Of a stretch of 64,000 nt of DNA, positions 17,470-30,769 are shown piece after piece. A program made the position numbers and the translations under genes. How positions within the stretch are numbered: position 1 is the first letter of the stretch; every line of letters starts with the position of its first letter. Source of the stretch: Sebastes aleutianus (Eukaryota > Chordata > Actinopteri > Perciformes > Sebastidae); the NCBI GenBank assembly GCA_916700875.1, contig CAKAKS010000004.1, forward strand, positions 14,280,534 to 14,344,533, read 5' to 3'. The notes beneath the pieces are model-generated. The model did no database searches and was not told the DNA's origin. It saw nothing but the letters and a program-made list of their open reading frames with translations.

Positions 17470-19840
17470 ATTTTCTTGTGTGCATGTTAATTAGTGTTAA
17501 TACTATTAATTGATATGTTTTAGAGTGCATTTCACAAAATCACCTCACAGCTGTTGTTTTTTTGTTGTTTTTCTATTTGGACTTGACTTATATTGCAATC
17601 ACCGAGCTAAAATGTGCAGCAGGATTCTTCTATGTTATCTACAGTATTTATTGCATTTTGATATGTTTGTCCTTTGATGTTTTTGCATTTCAGATAAAAA
17701 AAAATACTAATAATTGTTGTCTTCTTTCTTTGTGTTAAATCAAATCAAAAATCATAATAATTCCCTCATTAATTTAGCTTTTTTATTATCTATATCTATT
17801 GAAATAGAGCAAATCCGTGAATCTTGATGGTTTAAATAATAGGTCTGATCTGTAGCAGATGAAACTATCTATAGTGGTGACTGCAGCACTCATAAGATGT
17901 GAAAAGCAGATTAAAAAAATGTCAGATATTTGTCATTTGTGCATGTAACCAAACTCCAAGTGTGCATTTTGGGAAATGAAACTGTTCACAGATCAATATT
18001 TGATCAGAAAACTGTTTGGTCTGGTTTTACTTTATCATAATCAAACAGCATATAAGACACTTGTCCATAAATCCACAAATCAGTGAACATATGTTGTAAT
18101 GAATCAAGCATTTCTAGACTTTTACACATCTTTTATTCATTCTTCTCGCTGAAAAAATACCCACCATCGTGACTGTTAAATGTGTAAATGACTTATATCT
18201 ACTCATAAAAGATATAAATTAGTGACACCAACAAAAAGTTTCTGTAGTTTTTCGATTGTATTCAGATTACAGCTCTTATATCTGCCAGCAGGACTCCAGA
18301 GATCTTGAGCTGTATGTCATCAGACGGGATGCAGTTGTTCATATTTCAGTCAAAACAAAAAAACTTCACACAGCATTATTGGTCAAAGGTTCAGGGAGAA
18401 GCAGAAGTTCACTCACACACATACTACACAGCCAAAACTTGCAGGTCACACTTGCACAAACTCACACATCCACACTTAGAGCAGACAGAGAATAATGGAT
18501 GACAGTGATCTCTTGATCTACGAGTCCTTTTATTCAGTTAAACCCCAAAACGATGTGACTACAGATGGATGGAGATCCAGGCAGTCTGGTGGGACAGACT
18601 GACAAAGTGCTAGAGATGAAGAGAGAGACGAAGAGAGCAGAAAGAGGAAGAGTTTTCATCAGGTCGGTGTGGAGTCGCAGCTGTCGGCGTTGTTGGTGAG
18701 TTTCCCAGAATTGTGAACTGCTCTCCTGGGAGAGAGCGACCACTCTGCTGTACCCGGACAGCTAATGAGCTGCCTTCTCACACGCAGTCTGCCTCCGTCC
18801 TCGCACCATCCACTTCAATTGTGGAACACAGAGGGGAAAGCAACTTGTAAATGCCCGGCGTGCATCTTGACTGCACTGAAAATGAGGTGCCATTAATCAA
18901 AACCTGGCATGTCAACAGAATGATGATGTTTGGGAAGCTGATCTCAGCTCTCTATGAGTGAAGTTTTTGTATTTCACACATGAAACAACAGATAGTTTGG
19001 TGCCAATTTATGGAAACGCTGGCTGGAGATACAAAGACACTGCTGCTGAGATGAAAGATGTGCTGCTGCAGTAAAGTTTCACTGAAGCTCATGCAGTGTG
19101 TAATGTGACATGAGTGGCATCTAGTGGTGAGGAATGTGAAGAGCAAACCCATGGTTCTCCTCTCAATTAGGTGAGCAAAACAAAAGCCTCTGAACACTCA
19201 TACAGGCGTTTTCAGTTACTCTGGCTGATTCGACCTCTGCTCAGGTTGAAGGTGGCCGGAGCTTTGATGGGAATTTATTAGCTCACAGATCTTCATCTAC
19301 CAATAAGAATGATAAAGGTGTAATTTATCCCTTCCCTAACAGGTTCAACAAAGGAGACTCAGGAAGATGTCACTCAGTTAGTCGCTACACGCCCACAAAG
19401 TCCCAAGAAGAGGTCTAATCAGCCAGATTAACTGAAAACACCTGGGTGGGTGTTCAAAGGCTTTGGTCAGTCAACACCTAATCACGTTCCAGAGTGGATT
19501 TAAAGTCTGACCCCTTTAATAGAGAATTTAAAAATAATTGAAATTTTATGTTGAAAGTCATGTCCTGTTTTATCTTGATACACGTACAGCCCTATCTGTG
19601 CAGAAGTCACTTATTGTACATCTGCAAATCAGCATCACTGTTTATGACTCTTAGCAGAATGTTAATCCTATAAAACAAGAATGAATTGTGCTAAAAGTAT
19701 TGTAATTTGCATTTTTATTATAATTTTGCCTGTAAAAAAAAGTCTGCAAACTGATTCAAATGACACTGTTTACAGGTTTCTCTTTAAGTCTCATTTTGGG
19801 GCCTACTAGTGCAGCAATCTGATTTTTTTTGTCATATTTT
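17470..19840. other. Gene desert, AT-rich unique DNA
   Basis: No coding exon with splice support on either strand. 18,280-18,780 is more GC-rich and non-repetitive. No element with recognisable ends was found. Confidence 0.5.
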
Positions 19841-20040
19841 AGAATCAGAATCCGTTTTATTTGCCAAGTACATATATACAAATAATTTGACTCCAGTTTT
19901 TAAATGTACTGAAACAGAAATAGAAAAAAACATGAGGAATGGACAGGACTGTTCACACAAGTGAGTAGTGAAAAATATGTGTATAAATATTATATATATA
20001 AAGCACCAATGACCAACAATAAAATAAGAAATAAAATAAA

Positions 20041-20076
<36 letters not shown>

Positions 20077-20165
20077 AGTCAAGTGTTCTTTAAGTGTAAA
20101 CAATACAAATAGTGCAAAGACAATTTTCAAGATACTGACACTAAAACAAGGAAAGCTACATTATT
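19841..20165. repeat. Interspersed repeat with (TA)n run
   Basis: It begins agaatcagaatccgttttat...ttgccaagtacatatataca...aataatttgactccag, the widespread teleost gaatcagaat..ctttattggccaagta repeat in decayed form. An uninterrupted TA run lies at 20,044-20,074. There is no coding potential; the small open frames here are low-complexity. Confidence 0.6.
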
Positions 20166-21975
20166 GAGTGGGAAAATCTTATATCATTGGAAAAATTTTT
20201 TATTTGTTTTAAGAAAAACAAGTTTTCTGGACATCCCAGGTGTGAATAATAACATTAATGAGGGCTCAATGTTACTGCTTCAGCACGCTGCAGCTCATCA
20301 AAGCCATCCTTAGTGTTATTAGTAACACCTGTGATGTTTCTACTGTGACAAGTCATGTCTGCCGTGAAAAAAAGGCCCATAGATTTCTACAGATTTTGTT
20401 TGTAAATTGTGTTTAGTACAAAACTGTTGAGGTTTACAACAGGATAAGGACAATGGAAATATTTTGTTTGCTGATATAGTAAATTACAGACAAGTAAAAG
20501 GAAATGCATGAAGAGTTTGAACTGTTAAAGTGTTGAAATAATTCACTAGCTCGCCTCATTGCTAACTAAGCAGGTGTAAGGAAATTCAAACATTTGAATA
20601 CAAATATTATCTGGCATAGCCTATGTCTACTGGAGGACACAGGATTACAATGTGTGGCCTCTAACATACAGTAAATTATCTTTATGTCCAGCAGAGGTCA
20701 GTATATCCTCACAATGGTCAACATCTCCTGGCATTTTACAGTATATTGGGATTTGGGAAGCCTCAGCAGTGTTCCTTTTCCTTGATTTCTTTACATAGTC
20801 GCCAAACAGAATGCACAGTTAATTTATTTTTTAACAAATACATGTGCATGTAAATGACAATACAACAACAGTACATGTGTCCTTTTGCTCCGTGTGCACT
20901 TTGCTCACAGAAATATTGTCTTGTTTAATCATCATTATTCTTTTTTTTCATCTCTTTTTTTAACGTTTTCAGATATTCATTTCATTCAGGCGGAACACAT
21001 TTCTTTGATATAAAATTGCACCGTCAGCCATCAAGGCTCGGCACAATCCAACTTCTTTTTCTTTTGGTACGAAGAATTTCCATGAACAGGAAGGAACTAT
21101 AGGTCCAAAGCCAACATCGGTGGGGGGGGTTTCAGTGAGGCACTAACTTTAGGCCGTCCAGCCTGCAGGAATCCAGCCCGGACGCTTTGAGCTTCCCAAA
21201 CCCACTCTCAGCGTGTTTGTTATTCAATATCCAGTCACTCAATACCACTAATGAGAAAAGGGATATGTAAATCCTAAACTATTTCAGTCACGTTTGCTAT
21301 AATGTATACACTTCCTCATGGGAAGATTAGTCCCTCTGCTACAGTATGTCCAGGCTTTTGTTTTGAAAATACATTCTTTCCAGGTATGAACATGTTGACC
21401 CCTGAACCTGAACTCTCATCCTAAAACAGACATTTAAGGTCAAAGTTTGGCTATGGATTTTCTACAAATTGCCATGATTATAATTATTGTGGTGGGATTC
21501 TAGTGCAACATGGAAGTGGGTGTTGTTATTTGATAACCAGCTCCAGGAGTGTGACCGTGAACTGAGGAACCAGACATTTAAGGATACTTGCAACAGATCC
21601 AGAGCTGGACTTGGACTGAAGGATGTGGTGGGAGAAAATGTTGGTCTTGCTGCTGAAGGTCACTGAATGATACTGATGCATTATATGTGTGCATCTGTGT
21701 AAGCATTTTTACATCATTTTGTATTTTTTAAGCACATACATATTGTAGATCTGTGAATGTTACGATTACTGAAACACAAATATTTGAACTTTTTTGGTGA
21801 CAAAAAACACTTTTTTCAATTAATTAAATTAATATTCTCACTGATACAATATACTAAATTATGTGATTTAAAGAACAAGGCTGGCAATGTCCTTACTATC
21901 ATCAAATCCTATGACAAGACCAAAACCAACCGTGATGTTGTCCGTCAATACTTTCCGACTTCCCAAGCCTGTCTG
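20166..21975. other. Gene desert, unique DNA
   Basis: I see no gene, no inverted-repeat element and no long simple repeat in this stretch. Confidence 0.5.
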
Positions 21976-22620
21976 CAGTGGTGGAATGTAACTAAGTACA
22001 TTTACCCAAGTACTGTACTTAAGTACAAAATAGAGGTACTTTACTTGAGCATTTCCATTTTATGCAACTGTCTTCTTCTACGCCACTACATCTCAGAGGT
22101 AAATATTGTACTTTATACTCCATTACATTTGTCTGATAGCTTTACAGATTACAATTTGTCATCCCCTTCCTGTCCAGTGAAAACCATGTATGTGTTTCTT
22201 TATGTGTTGAGAAAATTCTCCTACTTCTTAAGCTAAATAAACTATTTAAAAATCCTCTTGGATCAGCTGAAAAAAATGCATCGTCACAAAGCTGATGTTT
22301 CTCACATGACAGCGATGATCTCATAGAATATGATGCATTATTTATGTTAAAATTAAACAGTATATAAAGGAGTCAAAAACATCTACAGCAGTAAAATGCA
22401 GCATACACATTAATGCAGCAGTAATATGAATCCAAAAACATCGTATATAATAGTAAAACACTGACAGAGAACATTTACTGCACAATCAGTACTTTTACTT
22501 TTGATCCTTTAAGTATATTTAGCTGACAATACTTTTACTTAAGTAAGGTTTTGAATGCAGGACAGTGTGGTATTAGTACTTTTACTTAAGTAAAGGATCT
22601 GAATACTTCTTCCGCAACTG
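21976..22620. mobile_element. hAT-like MITE
   Basis: It starts CAGTGGTGGAATGTAACTAA and ends in ...CTTCTTCCGCAACTG, the decayed inverse. Many acttaagtac/gtacttaagt words lie near both ends. The eight bases on each side are CCTGTCTG and TCTGTCTG, 7 of 8 identical, as expected for a hAT target duplication. A second member in the opposite orientation is at 39,373-39,944. Confidence 0.85.
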
Positions 22621-23918
22621 TCTGTCTGTGACACTTAACCCATAAGCCAATTTGTTCGTACTAAAGATTTAAATATTATATTTATACTTTCATTTTATAA
22701 AAGGCTTACTATTTCCGAGGACAGCTGGACACTGTGATTGTTTAGCTACTTTACTGGAGTAAATTTGTGGGAGACTATTTTCAGCCACAGATTTGTTGCA
22801 CTAGTGAGTATTTCCGGCAGCAGCACTCCACATCAACTACAGTGTCTATGTTCATCTGATGAAGGAATATGTCACTGTGTGGGTAGCAACAACAACAACG
22901 GAGGTCTATGGCACAGAGGAATGAGCCAGATAATGCTTTGGTTACACGGACAATTCTTGTTAGTTTTGGTCTTTTCATTGGATTTTTTGGACAATAATAA
23001 AAATATAGAATATCACCCGTATCTTTAAAGAATTATGTAAATGTAAACCCTCCAGTCAAGTATAAAAAAATCCCCCAAAATCAAATGTCATGCTGTGTTG
23101 TCCGGGATATTGGTAATTTGCTGTTCATACATGCATGTACAGTATGCCCTCTGGTGAGTGAGTGTGACTGAGAGAGAGAGAGAGAGAGACGGAGATCTGA
23201 CTTCCTGTTCCTCTGTGGAGATGACACACTCTTCTGTTAGATAGGTGATTGGGTTACAGTGCGGGACTGGCAGCCTCCTCTCAGGAGAGAATGGAGGCTC
23301 TTTGTGGCAGGATGAGCTGGACTCTGAAAGGGAAGGTCGAGCCAAACAGGGGGGGAAAAAAAGTAGAAGACGGGAGGGAAGATACATAAATTGTTGAGGA
23401 GGGGTAAGGAGGGCACTAGGAGGGGAAGGTTGACAAAACAACATCCAACACACACAAGCCCCGCGGCCCTCTCTTGGCCTCGTCCTCCATTGTCTCCGTA
23501 CTGCAGAGACAGTCGCCGAGCTGCTTGGGTGGTGTCCTGGTTCCAGAGCTGCTGCCAATGGGAGCCCAGTAGAAACAGATATTTGTATTTGTTCTCGGGG
23601 CATGTGGAGCAGCTATCCCAGTCCTGTTTACAAGGACTGGGCGGTGCCCCCCCCTCCCTGACCTATTATGTTGTCCTCGCCTTTCTGTCTCTCTCACAAA
23701 GAGATTAACACCACCAATGGGCTTGTTTTACGTACACACACTGTATATTTCTGCCATTGTGTGTGAGTTTCTGGAAGTGTAAGGTGTGCTTTAAGATATG
23801 ATCTTGCAGGCATGCAAACACAGTTACGCTTACATACAAATAAAGGTCATGTCTTTTGTAAATTTTAATATTTCTAAAAACTACGGTGCTCAAAATTATG
23901 GAAGCCCTGAGATATAAC

Positions 23919-23920
<2 letters not shown>
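22621..23920. other. Gene desert, unique DNA with a GA run
   Basis: A short (GA)n run lies at 23,171-23,190. 23,210-23,660 is GC-richer and non-repetitive; the open frames of 90-171 codons on the - strand there show no recognisable domain, no conserved start context and no splice support, so I treat the stretch as non-coding. Confidence 0.45.
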
Positions 23921-23966
<46 letters not shown>

Positions 23967-24003
23967 TAATCTATTATTTATTATTATTATTTTATTTATT
24001 TGT
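23921..24003. repeat. (ATTT)n simple repeat
   Basis: About 12 copies of atttatttattt sequence, decaying into ATT and ATTTT words. Confidence 0.95.
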
Positions 24004-24299
24004 AGGCAATGTTGAGCAACAAGCTGTTGATTTTACATGTTGTTTTTGTTGAATGCCCTTTTTTGTTTCCAGCAATTTTATTTAAATGATAATAACTAAT
24101 GAAGGGCAAATTACATCATTAATATTCACTGGAAATTTGAAATATCAGAACATGTAAAAACTGAATATCAATAAATAAATGAAGACATCAACACAAACAC
24201 TTTTGTTATTAGTAAATTCCTTTGGGCTACTTGTATTTCTGTGCAACATTAATGAGGTCAACAGAATTTGTTTTGACACAAGGTTTTACTCTAAAAACC

Positions 24300-24690
24300 T
24301 CTTAACCCGCCTGAATAGCATTCACACAGTCTGAGCTGGCTCTACTGCCGCTCCAGTCCCCCTCCGGTGGCGTATCCTCCCCGACTTCATCTTCTGACAT
24401 TACAAAGACGGCCACAACTTGACAATGGAGATAATATTTTCCCTTCACAATGGCTCCCAGTCTCTGCTCTGGGCGAAGGCTCAGTGGTTGTAAGTAGCCC
24501 GGGTTTTCCCATCCCTGTCAGACGGCGCGGCCCAGCCCAGTGGAGAAATGAGTCCCCAGGTTGCTTAAAGGCCCAACCTGTCAGCGGCCCAGAGGGATTA
24601 GCCATTCACAGCCTCCGTATTGTTCTCTGGGCCACAATAGGCTGCATGGGGCCCGGCCCTTTGTCATCAACTCTGTTGTGAACTTCTGCT
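24300..24690. other. GC-rich unique block, candidate regulatory element
   Basis: A sharp rise in GC content with non-repetitive sequence (for example gacaatggagataatatttt followed by cccttcacaatggctcccag) between AT-rich flanks. The look is that of a conserved non-coding element near a developmental gene. Conservation is not tested. Confidence 0.35.
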
Positions 24691-25883
24691 GGGGCAACAA
24701 AAGTGTAACACACCTGCAACTATGGATTAGAAGTTTTTTTTCTCCTCTCTTGTCCTTTTCTCTTTCTTTTCTGACACATTGCCCATGGCAGTGTTGGCCA
24801 CATCAAACGTGATGTTTCAGACAAAAAAACAGGCTTTCCTGGTCAACACCCAGAGAAAAAGTGGACAAGATATGCAGGACTTTATTACTCTTTCTTTGTA
24901 TTGTCATGTTGAGTACAGACTAGTTTTATTTTGGTATTTCTTTATTAATATGTTGAAATTATTGTTTTGTACCAATTGTTTTTACAAGTTCCAATAAATG
25001 TCAGGAAGGCTACCCTTTCCAGGCATCAGTCTTATTTTGACATCCCCGCGTCACCTTTAACCTCGTGGAGAAAATGTTCTGTCAAGGGTCTCTGATGGCC
25101 ACGTCCAAGCAACTAAATCCCAAATCCAACTTTTCTTCTAAGAGGCTTGAACTTTTCGTGACCACATCAGAAATCAAAGTGATTTCACGGTCATCGTGTA
25201 GAACGTGATGTCCTTAAAAAGTCTCGGTGGAAGAGAGACATTTATTGAGATGTGGTCTCTTTTACTTGTTTCTCTGAAGAACGCGCAGTCGGCACAGGTG
25301 CAATGAAAAAATGTGGGAAACGTGATAATCTTTTTGTGGTATTGCAGTGATATTTGTTGAAATTATTTGCTTTCTTTTGTCATAACATTTCCCATTATTC
25401 CATATCAAACTTCTTGGATGAGAGTAAAAAGATTCCCATTACTCATTTTAGTGGTTGAACTTTTGTGCTGAGTTAAGGTGGAGTTTTGTAACAGAGGTGA
25501 ACCCTCATGTCTAACTTACACAGCGGCATGAATAACTTAACACCACATATTCAAATGTTGCCTCAACGGCAGAAAACACCCACACACACGTCCACATATT
25601 TCACAATTAAAATCCATTATGAGGACATTTTTGTCATTAATTTCTTTTATTATCATGTTATCATTTGTTTCTATTTTTATATATTTAGTCTACAGTATGT
25701 ATTTTGTTTGGTGGTCAAGATAAACCTTGCTTTCGAGTTGCAATTTGTACTTATTTATATAGTTGTTCATTTAATTGTTCAGAAAGAAATAGTAGGCTAT
25801 ATATTATATAAAAAGTATTTTTGTGTATTTATGAAAACCTTTTTTAAAAGAAAAAAAATGAATTAAACAAACAAAATGTAAGC
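24691..25883. other. Gene desert, unique DNA
   Basis: No gene or bounded element seen. The 119-codon open frame at 25,507-25,866 is AT-rich low-complexity sequence without a domain. Confidence 0.5.
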
Positions 25884-25927
25884 TATTATTATTATTGTTA
25901 TTGTTATTATTATTATTATTATTGTTA

Positions 25928-25989
<62 letters not shown>

Positions 25990-25990
25990 C
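25884..25990. repeat. (ATT)n simple repeat
   Basis: About 35 trinucleotide units, interrupted by four GTT variants. On the - strand it reads as a run of Asn codons, which is not a gene. Confidence 0.95.
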
Positions 25991-28385
25991 ACTTAGCAAT
26001 GGGTTGTGTCCCTAACTTAGTGGATACTTTATTTTAACATAAGATGTATGAACTTAGTTGCTACTTGATGGCAAAGACATCTAGCAGAGTTAGGCGAAGC
26101 ACAACACTCCTTCAAACTACACAAAAAGACATAAAACAGGGTATCCGTCCACCAGTTTGTGTGATTGTGAGTCAGTAGATTTCCTCCATACCAAACTATC
26201 CCTTCAGGCCAATAGTTAGAGACCTTCAATCAGACATCATATCTTCAGGATTAGTTTTATGGTGCATCCAATTCCAAATTGCTGAAGAGGGGATTGTCAT
26301 TACGGCACATGATGGTCTCTTTGGGCTAACCTCAGGGTCACCATCATACAACGAGACACAGCTGACAGCGACACTCGGCCAGTTAACGCTGTTTGATGGA
26401 TCACCTGTGCGTGTAAGCGTGCGAGTGTGCACGCAGGTTTGAGTGTGTGTGAGATGTGTGCGTGTGTATGTGTGTGTGTGTCCCCCTGGAGAGCCTCTAT
26501 GGCCGGATGGTGTATCAGATGGCACGTTAATTACTCAGCCTTCAAAAGGGGGCTGTCCTGGGTAGGAGTGAGTGGAGGGCTGATGGCTGTGTGGTGGTCA
26601 GAGAGGCTGCCCGTGGGGAAAAGGCGTGGAGATGAGTGGCACATGTGGAGCTCGGCATGCAGTGATCACACGGACATGCTACCGCTCACACAGGTGAGCA
26701 TCAGATTAGACTCATCGTACAGAGATATAAGGCTGTATCTTTTCCTGTATGTTGCTTCTTCATAAAATGTGAAGTATCAGTGTCAATATCAACAGATTAA
26801 TACGTTTACTGAATAAATAAATTAAGCTAAAACCACCCTGAGCAAAAGGTAGAAGAGATTAGGGCATGTTGCCCCAAAATATTACAGATGTTTAGACGTT
26901 CATATCCGCAATAATTCATTATTTGGCCACTCTTGGGCCCCCAAACACAACATAAACATTTTATCATCTTTTATCAGTTGTCTATTTACACATCCAACAG
27001 GTGCGTAGCAATTTTAGCATTCATTTGGAGTCAGGTTTCTGGCCATAAATCCAATATTCACTCTTCTTTTAGCCATGTTTTGGTCTCCACGCTCTCCTGG
27101 GGGAAATATATGACTCTTTAAATGTTAAAGGCTCCACTATGTTCATTAGCTAGTCACTGACTTTAGTTTAGTCTGTAGTTTGGTGCTGTTCAGGTAGAGC
27201 ACAGTTGGTTTTTAATGTTTTTAAACTGAAAACAACGGTCGTGCTACCTGAAAATGACACTTTGAGAGCGATGAGTCAAAACCGTGAAGTTGAGGACCAG
27301 AAAACCAAAACAATGAGCTGAAAGATGCTATAAAGTAAGCATAACAAGTGACGCCTTTCACATCACACATTGCCATTTGATCCTTTGGTGTGTTAAAAAT
27401 ATTGACTATAGCAGCTTTAAACTTTCAATTTTAGTTTTTAGGTTTTGTGTTTTGTGGTAGCTGTTCTTCTGTAACGGGACGGTCGAGATGGACACCGGCC
27501 TTTGACCCCACCTGACCCTGACCATCCCCCTGCCTTTCTGTCTGCTACCCCATCACACCCACCCACACGCTCACACACAGAGCTTAGAGTTCCCAAAGCC
27601 CTCTCAGACCCCCTTCTTCTGTCCGTCAGATCAAAGCTCGCCGGGGGTTGAGAGGGACCTGACCCGTGGGAGAGGCGGAGGACCCTGCTGTTTGGCTAGT
27701 CGGCGGTGTGGAAAGAGACAAACAGGCAGCTCCAAGGACAGCCCCCCGGGCTGATGGAGCCCTAAATCCACTGAGGTTTCTCAAGGCCATGCATGACAGA
27801 GGAGGTCGTTTGTTCTGTCATCATAGAAAGATACACACACACACACACACTTGAAAAGACACACGCACTGTGTTTCTCTCGCTGTCTCTTCCTTCTCTCT
27901 CTGCATCACACACACACTCTGTCCTCCTCTATCACTACATCACAGACACAGTGATGTGTTCAGTGCCTTTCTCTCTTCCTTTATTTGCATCACATGGTTA
28001 CCATGCAGACGTTTTTCATCCATCATCTTTCTCCCACTGTCTGGGCCTGTGACACAGATTAATTTGCGCCATATAATGGAGACACAACTAATATCTGGGT
28101 AACTGTTTTGCAGTCGATTATACATTATGATGCAGCTGAAGATCATTATAAGACTTTACTCTGATCTATAGCAAAATTCAGAAGATCCAAAAAGTGATTT
28201 ACCGGTCTAATCTACCTATTTTGACTTTTCTGATCATCATAATTGATACAATAATCAGGCATTGGGAAGCATATCAGATGTAATGTAATACAGTACATTG
28301 CATCCTTGGAGGATATTAGATGTGAGCTGTGTGTGCCCAGCCCGTTCACAGGAAAAGGCATATGAATGCCACGATAATGTGCGAG
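25991..28385. other. Gene desert with short GT and CA runs
   Basis: A GT-rich stretch at 26,435-26,482 and a (CA)n run at 27,831-27,852. 26,240-26,700 and 27,490-27,810 are GC-richer, non-repetitive and may be regulatory. No spliced exon is supported. Confidence 0.45.
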
Positions 28386-28389
28386 GCAT

Positions 28390-28812
28390 TTAGCGTGCAA
28401 TACGAACGCCTTTCTTACTTTCCCTGTGTCATTTGTACGCCATGTAGTCTGTACTGACTGTAATGTAAACACACCCACTATGGCGGGTGGGTGGAAACGT
28501 GGATGGGTCCAACAAACACATGACTTACAGTATAACCAGGAGACCGGTGTTCAAGACCGGTGTTTTGTTTTGCAAGTTACGTTTGTGTGTTGTTACCGTA
28601 GTATTTTAGTTTATCTTTATCTTATCTTAGTTTATCTTTATCTTAGTTTACGTGCTTAAGTTAAGCCCAACCATGATGTTTTTCCTAAACCTAAGTGGTT
28701 TTGTTTCATAAACCTAACCGCTGACGTTACCGTAGTTTTGTTTCGTGGTGTACAAATGACACGCGAAAAGTCATTTTAATGTCGTGCTATTTATACGCCT
28801 TCCTGTAAGATC
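28390..28812. repeat. Interspersed element of the caaaactactta family
   Basis: The left part has tgtgtcatttgtacgcc, and the right part carries its inverse ggtgtacaaatgacac. Between them cctaaacctaagtggttttg...tttcataaacctaacc is the reverse complement of the repeated word found at 43.9-44.3 kb. It is a related element in the opposite orientation with only one or two of the internal words. Confidence 0.55.
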
Positions 28813-30318
28813 AGGTTTGTCGTGTCTGTGCCACATTCAGTGACCTGCAGTATTTCTGATCAAATCATCACACTGAATAAAAGCTCATCAGCCGAACACC
28901 AGCTTCACCTGCTTCCAGAGAGTTGATCCGGCAGATATTTGTCAAACTATATTAATTTAATACTGAATTTAATACACAGAAACTACTCTAGAAACAAACA
29001 GTCATTTGCCACTGTGTTGTGGTTAATTCATAAGGTCACTGTTTGTATAACGGATATTTTTTCAGCTTCTTTTTTCTCACCTTTTATTTCCATGTAGACA
29101 ATCTAGTATATGTTCTTGTTTTTGACCTCATTATGCATCTTTCTTACACTGTGAATATTCCCTCGGCCTGCTGCCTGAGCCTGTGGTGTTGATTAATCTG
29201 CGTGATAATGAAGACACGCCACAAACCCTGGTGGGTGTGTAATCACCATAATCATTTAATAATTATGTTGTATTCATAAGGAGCGGATGTTTCATGATCT
29301 GTTTACTCGCTTTATCTCCACTTGATTAGATCTAATCACTCCTCGGTAATACAAAGTTGTTTTTTTTAAATAATAATTACTTGTAGCTCTGGTGAATTTG
29401 TAATTTCCTTTATGCCTTTATACTGATGGCTCATTTGCATCTATATTGCAAAAAAGAAAAAGAAGAAAACGAAATAATATCTAATGTCAACAATCATAGG
29501 CTTGTATTTCACCATCTCTCTTAGCAGAGAACCATAAAATACAGTTTTACAGCATGAAATTTCCTTTGAAATCCCAGAGACACCTGATGCTTGTTTGAGC
29601 TACTCCATGCGTCTCATACTAGCCTCCTCCGCGTTTTTATTAAGCACCGTGCAATTTCAGACCCCATGTTTCCCCTCTCTGCTCCCTCTGCCTCTGGTGT
29701 GCAACAAAAAGACCCACTGTAGTACCACTCATTGACTTCCCTGTCTCTCTCCTCTGTCGTTTACAAGGTGACAAAGCTCGCCACGGTGTCTCAGTGCAGC
29801 TGGCATCCCCAGTAAACGGAGGGCTCCCATGTGATCTATCTGCATGGTGCTCATGTTATCTCCAGTGAGGGCATTTAAAGCTCTAATATGTCTTTTCCAC
29901 ATGGCCCAGACTAGTTTAATTACCCCTGCTTCAGCTGTGGCTGTGAACGCCCACCACTCTGGTTCCCTATGTGGGAACCAGGATGGAGGAGGACAGGGGC
30001 CGCAGACCTGCTGCATATGCACTAATACTAATATGAACTAATACACATTAATACGATGTGTTGAAAGAAGAACGTTTGCAGAAAATGGCATATTCTATTG
30101 TATCATGTTGTATTGTATTGTATTTTATTCTAATTGAATATACATATCTCCATCCATATACTGTGTCAAGGACATTTCTTATCTTTTTATAGTTTTTTAT
30201 TATTATTATTATTTATATTTAATTGATTTAGCTACAAACATATACAAAAAGTATCTAATTTTCTAGCAAATTACAAAAAATATATGGACAAAAAAATATA
30301 AAGAAAAGACATATCAAT
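28813..30318. other. Gene desert, partly conserved-looking
   Basis: 29,130-29,350 and 29,560-30,010 are non-repetitive with balanced composition (for example taatctgcgtgataatgaag). They are candidates for conserved non-coding DNA; there is no coding evidence. Confidence 0.35.
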
Positions 30319-30435
30319 TAGGGGTGTTGCAATATACCGGTATTGATGAAAACAGTGATTTTAAAAAATGTAATATTGTATGTTTTATAATAAACAGATG
30401 ATAATATTGTGTAAACAATCCAGCGCTTTGTCGTT
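30319..30435. mobile_element. Truncated MITE (atataccggtattg family)
   Basis: aggggtgttgcaatatacc, ggtattgatgaaaacagtga matches the left end of the element at 34,797 (agggatgtcacgatatacc, ggtattgatgctaactgtga). The right end is not found. Confidence 0.6.
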
Positions 30436-30624
30436 GCAACATACATCAATTCATGGCATTAATGTACTTTAAAATACCACCCAATCTGATCACGATCAAC
30501 CCTATTTTTCATTATCAGTTCGATTTTTCAAATGAGCCAACCTTGTTATTGTTTTTTTAATTATTATTTTTAAAACATCAACTCTGAAATGTGAGGAAAT
30601 TTGAGGATTTTGAGGCACTATATG

Positions 30625-30769
30625 CCCTTTTTACAGCAGCTGTTTTGACATGTCATTACAGAGTAAACACAGGTGTAATTGATCAAATTAATTATGGTCT
30701 CATCCCTGTTATTAATTACACCTGTGTTCACCCTGCAATGACTTATCAAAATTGCTGCTTTGAAAAGGG
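30625..30769. mobile_element. Short palindromic MITE
   Basis: The left arm ccctttttacagcagctgtt...gtcattacagagtaaacaca...ggtgtaattgatcaaatt is mirrored by the right arm ending tgctgctttgaaaaggg. At 145 bases it is nearly one perfect hairpin. No clear target duplication. Confidence 0.8.

Noticed and set aside
23088..23603. 171-codon - frame rich in Ser/Pro/Leu
   Set aside because: Part of it reads the (GA)n run as a Ser-Leu repeat; no domain and no start context.
25804..25992. Poly-asparagine open frame on the - strand
   Set aside because: It is the (ATT)n microsatellite read in one frame.
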